Origin: Deltaproteobacteria bacterium | Lineage (GTDB): Bacteria; Bdellovibrionota; JACOXK01; 2-02-FULL-40-11 | Direction of reading: 5' to 3' | Assembly (NCBI GenBank): GCA_016193165.1 | Contig: JACPST010000179.1 | Coordinates: 1 to 7,471, forward strand | DNA length: 7,471 bases | Shown here: positions 1 through 6,520 of the stretch, piece after piece | Position numbering within the stretch: position 1 is the stretch's first letter | Layout of the letters: each line of letters opens with the position of its first letter | Notes under the pieces: model-generated | Told to the model about the DNA's origin: nothing | Databases searched by the model: none | What the model saw: the letters and a program-made list of their open reading frames with translations, nothing else | Translations under genes and position numbers: made by a program

Positions 1-9
1 ATAAGACAT
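1..9 (-). CDS. Possible first three codons of dnaX (DNA polymerase III tau/gamma), partial
   Basis: On the minus strand the last bases of the window read ATG TCT TAT (Met-Ser-Tyr), just downstream of the SRP RNA gene. DnaX proteins very often begin Met-Ser-Tyr, and the SRP RNA gene lies next to dnaX in several bacteria. An AAAGG stretch 13 bases upstream (about 23-27) is a rather distant ribosome site. Only three codons are visible, so this is a suggestion from context and not an identification. Confidence 0.3.
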
Positions 10-32
10 GAAATTGATCTTACCTTTGCCCA

Positions 33-151
33 CACCTGCTGGCAACTAAGATTGCTTGAACACCTGAAAAAATCTACACCCGTTGCTTCCTTCCGGATCT
101 GGCGGAGTTTATAGCTTTCCATCGCCAAGCTCCCTAGTTTGCCAGCAAGAC
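33..151 (-). ncRNA. ffs: Signal recognition particle RNA, small bacterial (4.5S) type
   Basis: This is the RNA scaffold of the signal recognition particle, which binds Ffh and delivers signal-peptide and membrane proteins to the translocon. The minus strand contains the near-invariant domain IV core CCAGATCCGGAAGGAAGCA (about 83-105), including the GGAA tetraloop and the asymmetric AGCA bulge that Ffh recognises. The 5' segment GCTGGCAAACT (136-146) pairs with the 3' segment AGTTGCCAGC (39-48), closing a long hairpin of about 119 nt. That length fits the single-hairpin class without an Alu domain. The ends are inferred from this helix and could be off by about 5 bases. No T-run terminator follows, so the 3' end may be made by processing. 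The identification is very secure. Confidence 0.95.
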
Positions 152-168
152 TTTAAAATTTTCTCTTC

Positions 169-197
169 CATATAATAAAACTTACGCCCATTGTCAC
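169..197 (-). promoter_or_regulatory. Sigma-70-type promoter of the SRP RNA gene
   Basis: On the minus strand a GTGACA -35 box (192-197) is separated by 17 bases from a TATATG -10 box (169-174), which sits in a TATTATAT run. Transcription would start around 160-163, about ten bases before the proposed RNA 5' end, consistent with 5' trimming. The -10 register is ambiguous because TATTAT and TTATAT overlap it. Confidence 0.6.
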
Positions 198-291
198 GAC
201 TTTAAGCTATTGCCAAAAAAATAAACAAGATGAGAACTTGATGAAAATACGTAACACGTTGATTTTACTTGGTTTTAATTCATTTTTAATG

Positions 292-307
292 TGGCACTTT
301 TCTTGCA
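292..307 (+). promoter_or_regulatory. Sigma-54 (-24/-12) promoter of the secreted-protein gene
   Basis: The sequence TGGCACTTTTCTTGCA matches the sigma-54 consensus TGGCAC-N5-TTGCA with no mismatch in the defined positions. The GG and GC doublets are exactly ten bases apart. Transcription would start near 318, giving a leader of about 15 bases that just contains the ribosome site before the ATG at 333. Sigma-54 promoters need an ATP-dependent enhancer-binding protein. No obvious palindromic activator site could be assigned in 181-291. Confidence 0.88.
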
Positions 308-320
308 TTTACATTGGATA

Positions 321-328
321 AGAGAGGA
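321..328 (+). promoter_or_regulatory. Ribosome binding site that fixes the ATG at 333
   Basis: AGAGAGGA lies five bases before the ATG at 333. It decides between this ATG and an in-frame GTG at 291, which has no such site and lies upstream of the predicted transcription start. Confidence 0.75.
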
Positions 329-332
329 TTCC

Positions 333-1208
333 ATGAAAACTTTTATCAAAAATTTAGCTTTGGTTTTGGGAGCCGTTTTACTTTTGGCTTTAATTTCCTA
401 TTCTTGGGCAGAAGAAAAAGAAGTAAAAAGATTAAAATCTATTACTGTTTATTCCTACACCCCTCCTTCGGAAGAAACGCGCTACCTCCAAAAAATTGAA
501 CATGAAGGAATGAAAGATTCCATTTTTAAATTTTCACAGGACGGGGGAAAAACATGGACAACACACAACCGAAATCCTGTTACCCATCAGGGATTGGAAT
601 CGCATGGTAGCACAGGAAATATATTTGGAGATGTGCTAGCAGGGATCTCTACCGCCATTGAGAAGAACAGAGCATTTGATGAAAAGTATAACACTCAACA
701 TCCTGTGGGTTATTTTTATTCAAACATATTGTCCTTTAACGAAGAGCGAACAAGAAACTTAGTTTCAATTCTTAAAAACTACCACGACTTCATTGACGAA
801 AAATCTGAAAATAACACCCCTCAAAATCGCCTCAAATTTTTAAAACTTTCACAGAAATCTATTAGTTATGCAGGGGACAGTTACTTTGATAATCGCCTAA
901 AAGAGATATTTAAAAAATTAGACTCATTCAAAGGAGACCCTGCTCAACTTTCTGAGGCTGAACAATCTATTTTCAATACAGAATTAGAGTATCTAGAAAG
1001 AGATTATGAAAAATGGCTTTCTGTACAAAAAGCTCTAGAACTTTATTCTAAAAGTCTAAAGCCCGAAGAAATGACAGATGATTTTTTAAGACTCTTAGAC
1101 CTCTACGAAGTTCCACCCATTGATCTTGTCCGCCAAGCTCTGGAAACTAAAAGACGCACTGAAGCTGCTGCCACCAACTCTCCACAACAAGAGTGTCCTA
1201 AAAAATAA
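333..1208 (+). CDS. Secreted protein of unknown family, sigma-54 controlled
   Basis: This encodes a 291-residue protein that I do not recognise as a member of any named family. Residues 1-26 form a classical Sec signal peptide: Lys2 and Lys6, a hydrophobic stretch from Leu8 to Ile21, and a Ser-Trp-Ala site that predicts cleavage after Ala26. No lipobox cysteine and no later membrane segment are visible, so the product should be periplasmic or released. Residues 68-75, SQDGGKTW, match the Asp-box (BNR) turn motif, but only one copy occurs, so this is not a sialidase-like propeller. From about residue 115 the chain is highly charged and probably helical, and it ends in a polar Thr/Asn/Pro/Gln tail with a late Cys. 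The start at 333 is chosen because the sigma-54 promoter and ribosome site point to it. An in-frame GTG at 291 would add 14 residues but overlaps the promoter. The gene stands alone and converges on the tRNA-Ser gene. Confidence 0.88.
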   Translation: MKTFIKNLALVLGAVLLLALISYSWAEEKEVKRLKSITVYSYTPPSEETRYLQKIEHEGMKDSIFKFSQDGGKTWTTHNRNPVTHQGLESHGSTGNIFGDVLAGISTAIEKNRAFDEKYNTQHPVGYFYSNILSFNEERTRNLVSILKNYHDFIDEKSENNTPQNRLKFLKLSQKSISYAGDSYFDNRLKEIFKKLDSFKGDPAQLSEAEQSIFNTELEYLERDYEKWLSVQKALELYSKSLKPEEMTDDFLRLLDLYEVPPIDLVRQALETKRRTEAAATNSPQQECPKK

Positions 1209-1239
1209 ATCATAATCCAAGAACTCCCCCCAGTTGGTT

Positions 1240-1328
1240 CGGAGAGGGGGGGATTCGAACCCCCGTGCCCCTTTTGAGGGCAAGTCGCTTTCGAGGCGAC
1301 CCCGTTATAACCACTTCGGTACCTCTCC
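1240..1328 (-). tRNA. tRNA-Ser, anticodon CGA
   Basis: The minus strand folds into a complete class II tRNA of 89 nt. The acceptor stem is GGAGAGG/CCTCTCC. The D-arm has CCG/CGG closing the loop. The anticodon stem GTCGC/GCGAC carries loop CTCGAAA (anticodon CGA, reading UCG). A long variable arm pairs TGCCC with GGGCA, and the T-arm is GGGGG-TTCGAAT-CCCCC. The discriminator is G, as expected for serine tRNAs. The 3' CCA is not encoded (the next bases are AAC), so it must be added by the CCA-adding enzyme. It is divergent from pepA, with only 52 bases between them. Confidence 0.96.
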
Positions 1329-1345
1329 TCAAATTGATAAACTAT

Positions 1346-1374
1346 TTGACAAATTTTTTTGACACGGCTTTAAT
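1346..1374 (+). promoter_or_regulatory. Sigma-70-type promoter of pepA, predicting a leaderless mRNA
   Basis: A perfect TTGACA -35 box (1346-1351) and a TTTAAT -10 box (1369-1374) are separated by the optimal 17 bases. Only six bases (AGCGCC) lie between the -10 box and the pepA ATG at 1381, so the predicted transcription start is at or within a base or two of the ATG. No Shine-Dalgarno sequence precedes that ATG. Confidence 0.75.
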
Positions 1375-1380
1375 AGCGCC

Positions 1381-2895
1381 ATGCTTAAAATCCAAATTCA
1401 AAAAAGTACCCTAAAAAGTGTTAAAGATCATACTCTAATCATTCCCCTTTATCAACAAGGGGCAAAGCCAGAGCTCCCTAAAAATGGGGCCTTTTTAAGG
1501 TCTATTTTAGACAAACTCACCAAAGACAAAGTTTTTAAAGCAGATTTTAAAGAAGTAAATTACCTGCGATTTATTAAGGCAGGGCAAAGTCAAAATGTAC
1601 TTTTCGTGGGACTTGGGAAAAAGAAAGATTTAACTTTAAATCGCTTAAGAGAAGCCTTGATCAGCGCCTCAGCTTATCTGGGCAAAGCTAAAGTCCCCAG
1701 CTTTTCTTGTCATCTTTCCAGTGTCAATTGGGCTGGCAAGCGCTCTTTTTCCGAACTAACTCAAGCTGCGGTAGAATCCCTGGCTCTTCCTTTATATAAA
1801 TTCACAAAATTTAAAAAAGATGAAGATCAAAATTCAGGTGTAAAAACAGTAACGCTTGCTGTGGATTCCCCAGAAGAAGTTTTAGAGGGGAAAAAGGGGT
1901 TATCAAAAGCCAAAGTTTTTATTGATTCCTGTAACCTCGTCCGAGACCTTGTCAACACTCCTCACAACGCCATGAGGGCTCCCGATCTGGCCCAAGCAGC
2001 CCAAGACGTTGCTAAAAATGTGGGGCTCAAAGTCACAGTCTTTACCGAAAAAGAGCTTCACAAAGAAGGATTTGGGGCACTGCTTGCGGTAAATCAAGGA
2101 AGCGATATTCCTCCCAGGTTTGTCATTTTAGAACACAATGCTGGAAAAAAAGATCTAGATACCGTGTGTTTGGTGGGAAAAGGCATTACGTTTGACTCCG
2201 GCGGAATTTCTCTAAAGCCCGCAGATGCCATGGAGACGATGAAAGATGATATGGCCGGGGCAGCAACTGTTTTAGGAATTATGGAAATTGCAGCGAAGCT
2301 TAATCTTCCCCTTCATGTGGTTGGCTTTATGGCGATCACCAATAACATGCCCAGCGGTAAGGCCACTGTTCCGGGAGATATTGTGAAATCTTATTTGGGA
2401 AAAACGATTGAGATTTTAAATACCGATGCCGAAGGACGCTTGGTTTTAGCCGATGCGGTTGCTTATGCCGACAAACACTACAAACCTCATCTTTTAATTG
2501 ATTTTGCAACACTGACGGGGGCGTGTGTGATTGCTCTGGGAGAAGCGGGAGCAGGAGTCATGGGTACCGCTCAAAAAGCTATCGATCGTCTTAGGGAACT
2601 TTCGTGTCTCACCGGAGAAAAGATTTGGCAATTGCCTCTCTGGGAAGAATATCGAGAAGAACTCAAAAGCGACATTGCTGATCTTAAAAATATTGGAAAT
2701 ACCCGCGGGGCAGGATCTTCAAAGGGCGGGATGTTTATTCAAGCCTTTATTAATGATAAAACCCCATGGGTTCATTTTGATATTGCTGGCTCGGCGTTTA
2801 TCACAAAACCCACCCATCGCTACACCCCTAAAGGAGCCACCGCAGCCTGTGTGCGACTTGTTTCTGAGTTTTTAATTCAGTGGCCAAAAGCCTGA
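1381..2895 (+). CDS. pepA: Leucyl aminopeptidase, peptidase family M17 (PepA)
   Basis: This is a cytoplasmic di-metal aminopeptidase that removes N-terminal residues, Leu best, from peptides during protein turnover. In E. coli and relatives it also binds DNA. At 504 residues it has the usual family length. It has the poorly conserved N-terminal domain (about 1-170) and the C-terminal catalytic domain (about 175-500). The family signature NTDAEGRL is at 347-354. By correspondence with E. coli PepA, the metal ligands are Lys267, Asp272, Asp290, Asp349 and Glu351, and the catalytic residues are Lys279 and Arg353. All are present, so the enzyme should be active. M17 enzymes usually form hexamers. 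The ATG at 1381 gives the expected family N-terminus and lies six bases behind the -10 box, implying leaderless translation. The gene converges on the signalling operon with a 10-base gap and no visible terminator. Confidence 0.97.
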   Translation: MLKIQIQKSTLKSVKDHTLIIPLYQQGAKPELPKNGAFLRSILDKLTKDKVFKADFKEVNYLRFIKAGQSQNVLFVGLGKKKDLTLNRLREALISASAYLGKAKVPSFSCHLSSVNWAGKRSFSELTQAAVESLALPLYKFTKFKKDEDQNSGVKTVTLAVDSPEEVLEGKKGLSKAKVFIDSCNLVRDLVNTPHNAMRAPDLAQAAQDVAKNVGLKVTVFTEKELHKEGFGALLAVNQGSDIPPRFVILEHNAGKKDLDTVCLVGKGITFDSGGISLKPADAMETMKDDMAGAATVLGIMEIAAKLNLPLHVVGFMAITNNMPSGKATVPGDIVKSYLGKTIEILNTDAEGRLVLADAVAYADKHYKPHLLIDFATLTGACVIALGEAGAGVMGTAQKAIDRLRELSCLTGEKIWQLPLWEEYREELKSDIADLKNIGNTRGAGSSKGGMFIQAFINDKTPWVHFDIAGSAFITKPTHRYTPKGATAACVRLVSEFLIQWPKA

Positions 2896-2905
2896 GAAGA
2901 AGCCG

Positions 2906-4210
2906 TTACTGAATTGGCATAGAAAGTTCTTCTATTTTTCGATACAAGGACGAAAGACTTAGTCCTAAATCTTGAGCAGTCTTTTTCTTATCAAACCTAT
3001 TTTTCTCCAGCACCCATTGAATATGCTTCATCTCTGATTTTCGCATGGCTTCTTTAAAATTATAATGAGCAGAATCATTTGTTTGGGAAATAAGTTCCGA
3101 TGGCAAGTGATGACCATTTAAAAACTGCGTGTCATTATCACTCAATAAAACAGCTCTTTCTAAAATATTTTGAAGCTCTCGAATATTTCCCTTCCACTGA
3201 TAATTCATCAAAATTTTCAGTGTCTCGTCCGTCGCATATTTTATTTTCTTACCCAGTTCTTCAGAAAGATGCCGTACAAAATATTTTACTAAAAAAGGAA
3301 TATCATTTTTGCGTGCTCGAAGGGGCGGCACCTTTAATTCAATGACATTAATACGATAATATAAATCTTCTCGAAACACTTGGCTGGAAACTTCCTTAGC
3401 CAAATCTTTTGTCGAAGACACAATGAGTCGCAAAGATTTCATCAGTCCTGTTTGTAATAGCTTTACGAGTTTTAACTGAAGCGCTGGAGTTAAATCTCCA
3501 ATTTCATCCATAAAAAGCGTTCCCTCGTGTTTAGCAAAAATACCTTCTTCTCCAAAAAGGGCATGATCCAACGGATGTTCTTTGTAGCTGGCACAACAAA
3601 TTCGAACAAAGTTTTTTTCTCTCTGAGACGACTGATGGTGAATCGCCTTGGCCAGTCTCTCTTTTCCAACGCCTGTCTCTCCCGTAATCAATACCGTGGT
3701 TTGTGTAGCCGCGACTTTTTGCATCAAAGAATAAATGGCTTTCATCTCGGGCCCCTGGCCTAACACATTGTCAAAAGCAAATTGATCTGTGATGGAGTCT
3801 TTGAGCAGCCGATTTTCAACATTTAATTTTTTAAAATCCAAAAGATGTCTAAGCTTTAGCAAAATATCGTCAAAAATCAGGGGCTTCACCACATAATCGT
3901 AGGCTCCCTTTTTCAAAGCCTCAAGAGTGGTCTCCATAGAACCATAGGCTGTAATGACAATAAAAAAAGTCTCCGGTGAAAGCTCTTCCCCTTTTTCTAA
4001 AACCTTTAGCCCGTCTATTCCGGGCATGCGAAGATCACAAAAAACAACATCAAAGGGTCGCTGACCCAACTTTTGTTTTTCAATTTTTTGAAGGGCATCT
4101 TCACCATCAAACGCCATCTCCGTTTCATACCCTTCTTCTCTCAAAACCTCTGAAAGGGTCTCACAAACTGTTCTTTCATCGTCGACAATTAAAATACATG
4201 TTTTTTGCAT
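2906..4210 (-). CDS. NtrC-type response regulator (REC-AAA+-Fis HTH) lacking the GAFTGA sigma-54 loop
   Basis: This 434-residue cytoplasmic DNA-binding response regulator is the third gene of the operon. The receiver domain (about 4-124) has acidic pocket Asp10/Asp11, phospho-acceptor Asp59, Thr87 and Lys109. The AAA+ domain (about 148-374) has Walker A GETGVGKE (177-184), Walker B TLFMDE (231-236), the arginine-finger segment FREDLYYR (279-286) and a sensor II segment WKGNIREL (339-346). A Fis-type HTH lies at 411-429. The GAFTGA loop is absent: only nine residues separate LFG (218-220) from GTLF (230-233), where NtrC proteins have about 22. The second sigma-54-contacting hairpin, before sensor I, is about 10 residues short (253-260). 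ATP binding and oligomerisation may persist, but sigma-54 activation is unlikely. HupR and TyrR are known relatives without a working GAFTGA that act with sigma-70 polymerase. AAGGAGGA (4214-4221) precedes the ATG and overlaps the stop codon of the kinase upstream, which suggests coupled translation. Confidence 0.95.
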   Translation of the reverse strand: MQKTCILIVDDERTVCETLSEVLREEGYETEMAFDGEDALQKIEKQKLGQRPFDVVFCDLRMPGIDGLKVLEKGEELSPETFFIVITAYGSMETTLEALKKGAYDYVVKPLIFDDILLKLRHLLDFKKLNVENRLLKDSITDQFAFDNVLGQGPEMKAIYSLMQKVAATQTTVLITGETGVGKERLAKAIHHQSSQREKNFVRICCASYKEHPLDHALFGEEGIFAKHEGTLFMDEIGDLTPALQLKLVKLLQTGLMKSLRLIVSSTKDLAKEVSSQVFREDLYYRINVIELKVPPLRARKNDIPFLVKYFVRHLSEELGKKIKYATDETLKILMNYQWKGNIRELQNILERAVLLSDNDTQFLNGHHLPSELISQTNDSAHYNFKEAMRKSEMKHIQWVLEKNRFDKKKTAQDLGLSLSSLYRKIEELSMPIQ

Positions 4211-4219
4211 AGATCCTCC

Positions 4220-5383
4220 TTACGATTCATAAATAGGCAATAAAATTTCAAATAGCGTCCCCTTGCCCACAATGGATTCGACACAGACATCTCCTCCAAA
4301 ACTTTTAATAATCCCATAACTCACCGAAAGTCCTAAGCCTGCTCCTCTGCCCACGTCTTTCGTAGTAAAAAAAGGTTCAAAAACTTTTCGAATATATTTT
4401 TGAGGAATCCCCCGGCCTGTATCTCGAATAGAAATTTTAACCATCTCTTTCACAAGCTTTGCAGCTTCAACATCCAGCTTTCCTGTCTTACCCATCGCCT
4501 CAAACGCATTGACAAAAATATGAGAAAACGCTTGTGAAAGTTGACTGGCTTCAGCGCTCACTCGAGGAAGCCCCGGTTCAATCTTCGTATGAATTTCGAT
4601 AAGCTTATCATTATTTTGAAGACAAATTTTTTGGAGCGCATTGCGAATCAAAGGTTCCAAGTCCACTGCCATGCGTTTCATTTGTTCATGTTTTGTAAAG
4701 TCACTGACATGTTGAATAATATGACTAATTCTTTGAATGTGGATTCCCATCGAGTGGAAACTTTCTTGTGCCTTTGAATCTAAAATTTTTCTTTGAAGAA
4801 GCTGAACCAAAGAAGAAATTGATGCCAAAGGATTTCCAATTTCATGCGCAAGACCCGCGGCCAGCACACCCACGGCGGCTAGTTTCTCAGACTTTACAAG
4901 CTGTCCTTGCATCTGCCGAAGTTCCTGATTGGCCTGCTCTAACTTTCGGGCATAGTCTTTCAATTGTTCTTGAGCCTTTTTTCTATCGGTAATATCCCGA
5001 GAGATTCCAGTCATCCCGATAGATTCTCCTCGTTTATTTCTCACGAGAGCGGTTTTTAAATGCGCGGTGTATTCTTGGCCCTCTTTTGTAATATTAATGA
5101 CTTCTCCTTCCCAACAATACGGATTTTCCTGTGTCGCCTTGAGCATCTCGGCTCTTAACCCTTTAGGATTATTGGGGGACATGATAATCTCTCCCGTTTT
5201 TCCTAAAAGCTCTTCTTTTGTATATCCAAATTTTTTGAGGGCCGCGGGATTGGCATAAATAAGTCGATCTTCTAGATCCGAAATAAAAACCATATCCGAA
5301 ACAGACTCGAGGGTCGCTGCCATCCACCCCAAATGTTCATTTTCAAATGGTCTAATTTCTTTTCTAATTTCTTTTAATGACAT
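4220..5383 (-). CDS. Cytoplasmic PAS-domain sensor histidine kinase (NtrB-like)
   Basis: This 387-residue kinase has no transmembrane segment, so it should sense a cytoplasmic signal. A single PAS domain with its C-terminal PAC part (about 18-135, ending near GISRDITDRKKAQ) is followed by a coiled-coil linker (about 136-168). A HisKA dimerisation domain follows with the H-box AAGLAHEIGNPLASI and phospho-acceptor His180. The HATPase domain (about 280-385) has N-box Asn292, G1 box DTGRGI (321-326), F box FEPFFTTK (335-342) and G2 box GAGLGLSVS (347-355). All catalytic motifs are intact. Its likely partner is the response regulator nine bases downstream. The start overlaps the end of the hybrid kinase by 10 bases, and only a distant GAGG precedes it, so translation is probably coupled. 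The PAS ligand cannot be read from the sequence. Confidence 0.95.
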   Translation of the reverse strand: MSLKEIRKEIRPFENEHLGWMAATLESVSDMVFISDLEDRLIYANPAALKKFGYTKEELLGKTGEIIMSPNNPKGLRAEMLKATQENPYCWEGEVINITKEGQEYTAHLKTALVRNKRGESIGMTGISRDITDRKKAQEQLKDYARKLEQANQELRQMQGQLVKSEKLAAVGVLAAGLAHEIGNPLASISSLVQLLQRKILDSKAQESFHSMGIHIQRISHIIQHVSDFTKHEQMKRMAVDLEPLIRNALQKICLQNNDKLIEIHTKIEPGLPRVSAEASQLSQAFSHIFVNAFEAMGKTGKLDVEAAKLVKEMVKISIRDTGRGIPQKYIRKVFEPFFTTKDVGRGAGLGLSVSYGIIKSFGGDVCVESIVGKGTLFEILLPIYES

Positions 5384-6480
5384 GTCTTTTTAATCGCCTC
5401 AGAAATATCTTCAAAAAGACAGGGCTTGGTCAACCAGCCATCTACTTTGAGAGCTTTCATGGTTTCATGGTTTAATTTTTCACTAAATCCAGAAATAAGA
5501 ATAACTTTTGTATTTTTGTGTTCGGATTTTACTTTCTGTACCAAATCATGACCAGAAAGCTTTGGCATGCTGATATCCGATAAAATTAAATCAAATCGTC
5601 TTTTTTTGAGTTTTTCAAGAGCCTCATGACCATCGGAAGCTTGCTCAACATCATATCCTTCCAAGGATAAAAGCTCGGCCGTGGCTTTACGATAATCTGC
5701 TTCATCATCCACAAGCATAATTTTTTTAATCAGTGGATTTTTTTGAGGCGGCAGCGATACTTTCTTAGAAAGAGGAAGAGAAATCACAAAGGTCGTGCCT
5801 GTTCCAAGCATACTTTGTACTTCTAAATCTCCTTTGTGTTTTTTAATAATTTCATAAGAAGTGCTCAGTCCTAAGCCACTGCCTCTTTCTCCCTTGGTTG
5901 TAAAAAAAGGTTTAAAGATCTGTTTAACCGTCGCCTTAGACATCCCTTCTCCAGAATCTAAAATCATAATTTTTAAATTCTGCCCATAGGCTTGCGTTTG
6001 AACCATGATGACGCCCCCTTTGACAAACACCGCGTCAATGGCATTGAGCATAATATTCATGAACACTTCTTTAAGAGCCGCTGACCAAGCATAGACTTTA
6101 GGAACATTCTCTAATTGAAGAGAGATGCGAACAGAAATTCCTCTTTGTTGGGCTTCATCTTGCCATCTAGATTTAGTCATGGATATGACTTCATAAAGAA
6201 GTTCATTGACATTGACCCATTCTTTTTTGCCATAGCCCTTTTCTTGTGTTGTTCGATGGAGCCTTTGAACAACTTGAGCCGCTTCTGTTGCTGCTCTGCG
6301 GATAATCTCTAAATCAGAAACTGATGGATGATCCTCCATTTTTTTCAAAAGAAGATCCGTCCTGGATAAAATGACATTAATTAAGTTATTAAAATTGTGG
6401 GCAGCTCCTGAAGCAAGCTCTCCAACAGCTAAAAGTTTTTTATTAAGCTCTTTTTTAGAACATGCCCTATGTTTAGACAC
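5374..6480 (-). CDS. Sensorless hybrid histidine kinase with C-terminal receiver domain
   Basis: This 368-residue hybrid kinase is the first gene of the operon. There is almost nothing before the HisKA domain: the H-box ASGAAHNFNNLINVI places the phospho-acceptor at His28. It belongs to the HxFNN subclass, with Asn29 where most kinases have Glu or Asp. The HATPase domain (about 130-237) has N-box Asn146, G1 DSGEGM (175-180), F box FKPFFTTK (189-196) and G2 GSGLGLSTS (200-208). After a short linker, a receiver domain (about 252-366) has Asp258/Asp259, phospho-acceptor Asp302, Ser330 in the Thr/Ser position and Lys352. No PAS, GAF or membrane segment is present, so input must come through a partner. 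The GTG start at 6480 has a good ribosome site, GGGGG (6488-6492), seven bases upstream, and a sigma-54 promoter about 40 bases upstream. This argues against a lost N-terminal sensor. No HPt domain is encoded in the operon. Confidence 0.94.
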   Translation of the reverse strand: MSKHRACSKKELNKKLLAVGELASGAAHNFNNLINVILSRTDLLLKKMEDHPSVSDLEIIRRAATEAAQVVQRLHRTTQEKGYGKKEWVNVNELLYEVISMTKSRWQDEAQQRGISVRISLQLENVPKVYAWSAALKEVFMNIMLNAIDAVFVKGGVIMVQTQAYGQNLKIMILDSGEGMSKATVKQIFKPFFTTKGERGSGLGLSTSYEIIKKHKGDLEVQSMLGTGTTFVISLPLSKKVSLPPQKNPLIKKIMLVDDEADYRKATAELLSLEGYDVEQASDGHEALEKLKKRRFDLILSDISMPKLSGHDLVQKVKSEHKNTKVILISGFSEKLNHETMKALKVDGWLTKPCLFEDISEAIKKTCH

Positions 6481-6520
6481 CCGCTTTCCCCCTTTTGCAA
6501 AAATTCACTTGGCAAAACTT

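Noticed and set aside
291..332. In-frame GTG start adding 14 residues to the secreted protein
   Set aside because: It overlaps the sigma-54 promoter, lies upstream of the predicted transcript start, lacks a ribosome site and would bury the signal peptide. The ATG at 333 fits all signals.
1226..1252. C6/G7 inverted repeat between the secreted-protein gene and the tRNA, a possible terminator
   Set aside because: The G-run belongs to the tRNA T-stem and acceptor region, the loop is 14 bases and no T-run follows on either strand, so it is probably incidental.
1095..1283. Minus-strand open frame across the tRNA-Ser and the end of the secreted-protein gene
   Set aside because: It begins inside the tRNA gene and runs antisense to the secreted protein, so the tRNA fold explains the sequence.
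1359..1364. Second TTGACA upstream of pepA
   Set aside because: A -10 box at proper distance would fall inside the pepA coding sequence (about 1382-1387) and the bases there do not match. The TTGACA at 1346 fits far better.
3100..3345. Plus-strand frames opposite the response regulator and kinase genes
   Set aside because: They are antisense shadows of strongly supported genes with intact family motifs and have no ribosome sites or recognisable domains.
3589..3604. TGGCAC inside the response regulator gene resembling a sigma-54 -24 box
   Set aside because: At the required spacing there is TTCG instead of TTGC, and the site is antisense within coding sequence with no gene downstream.
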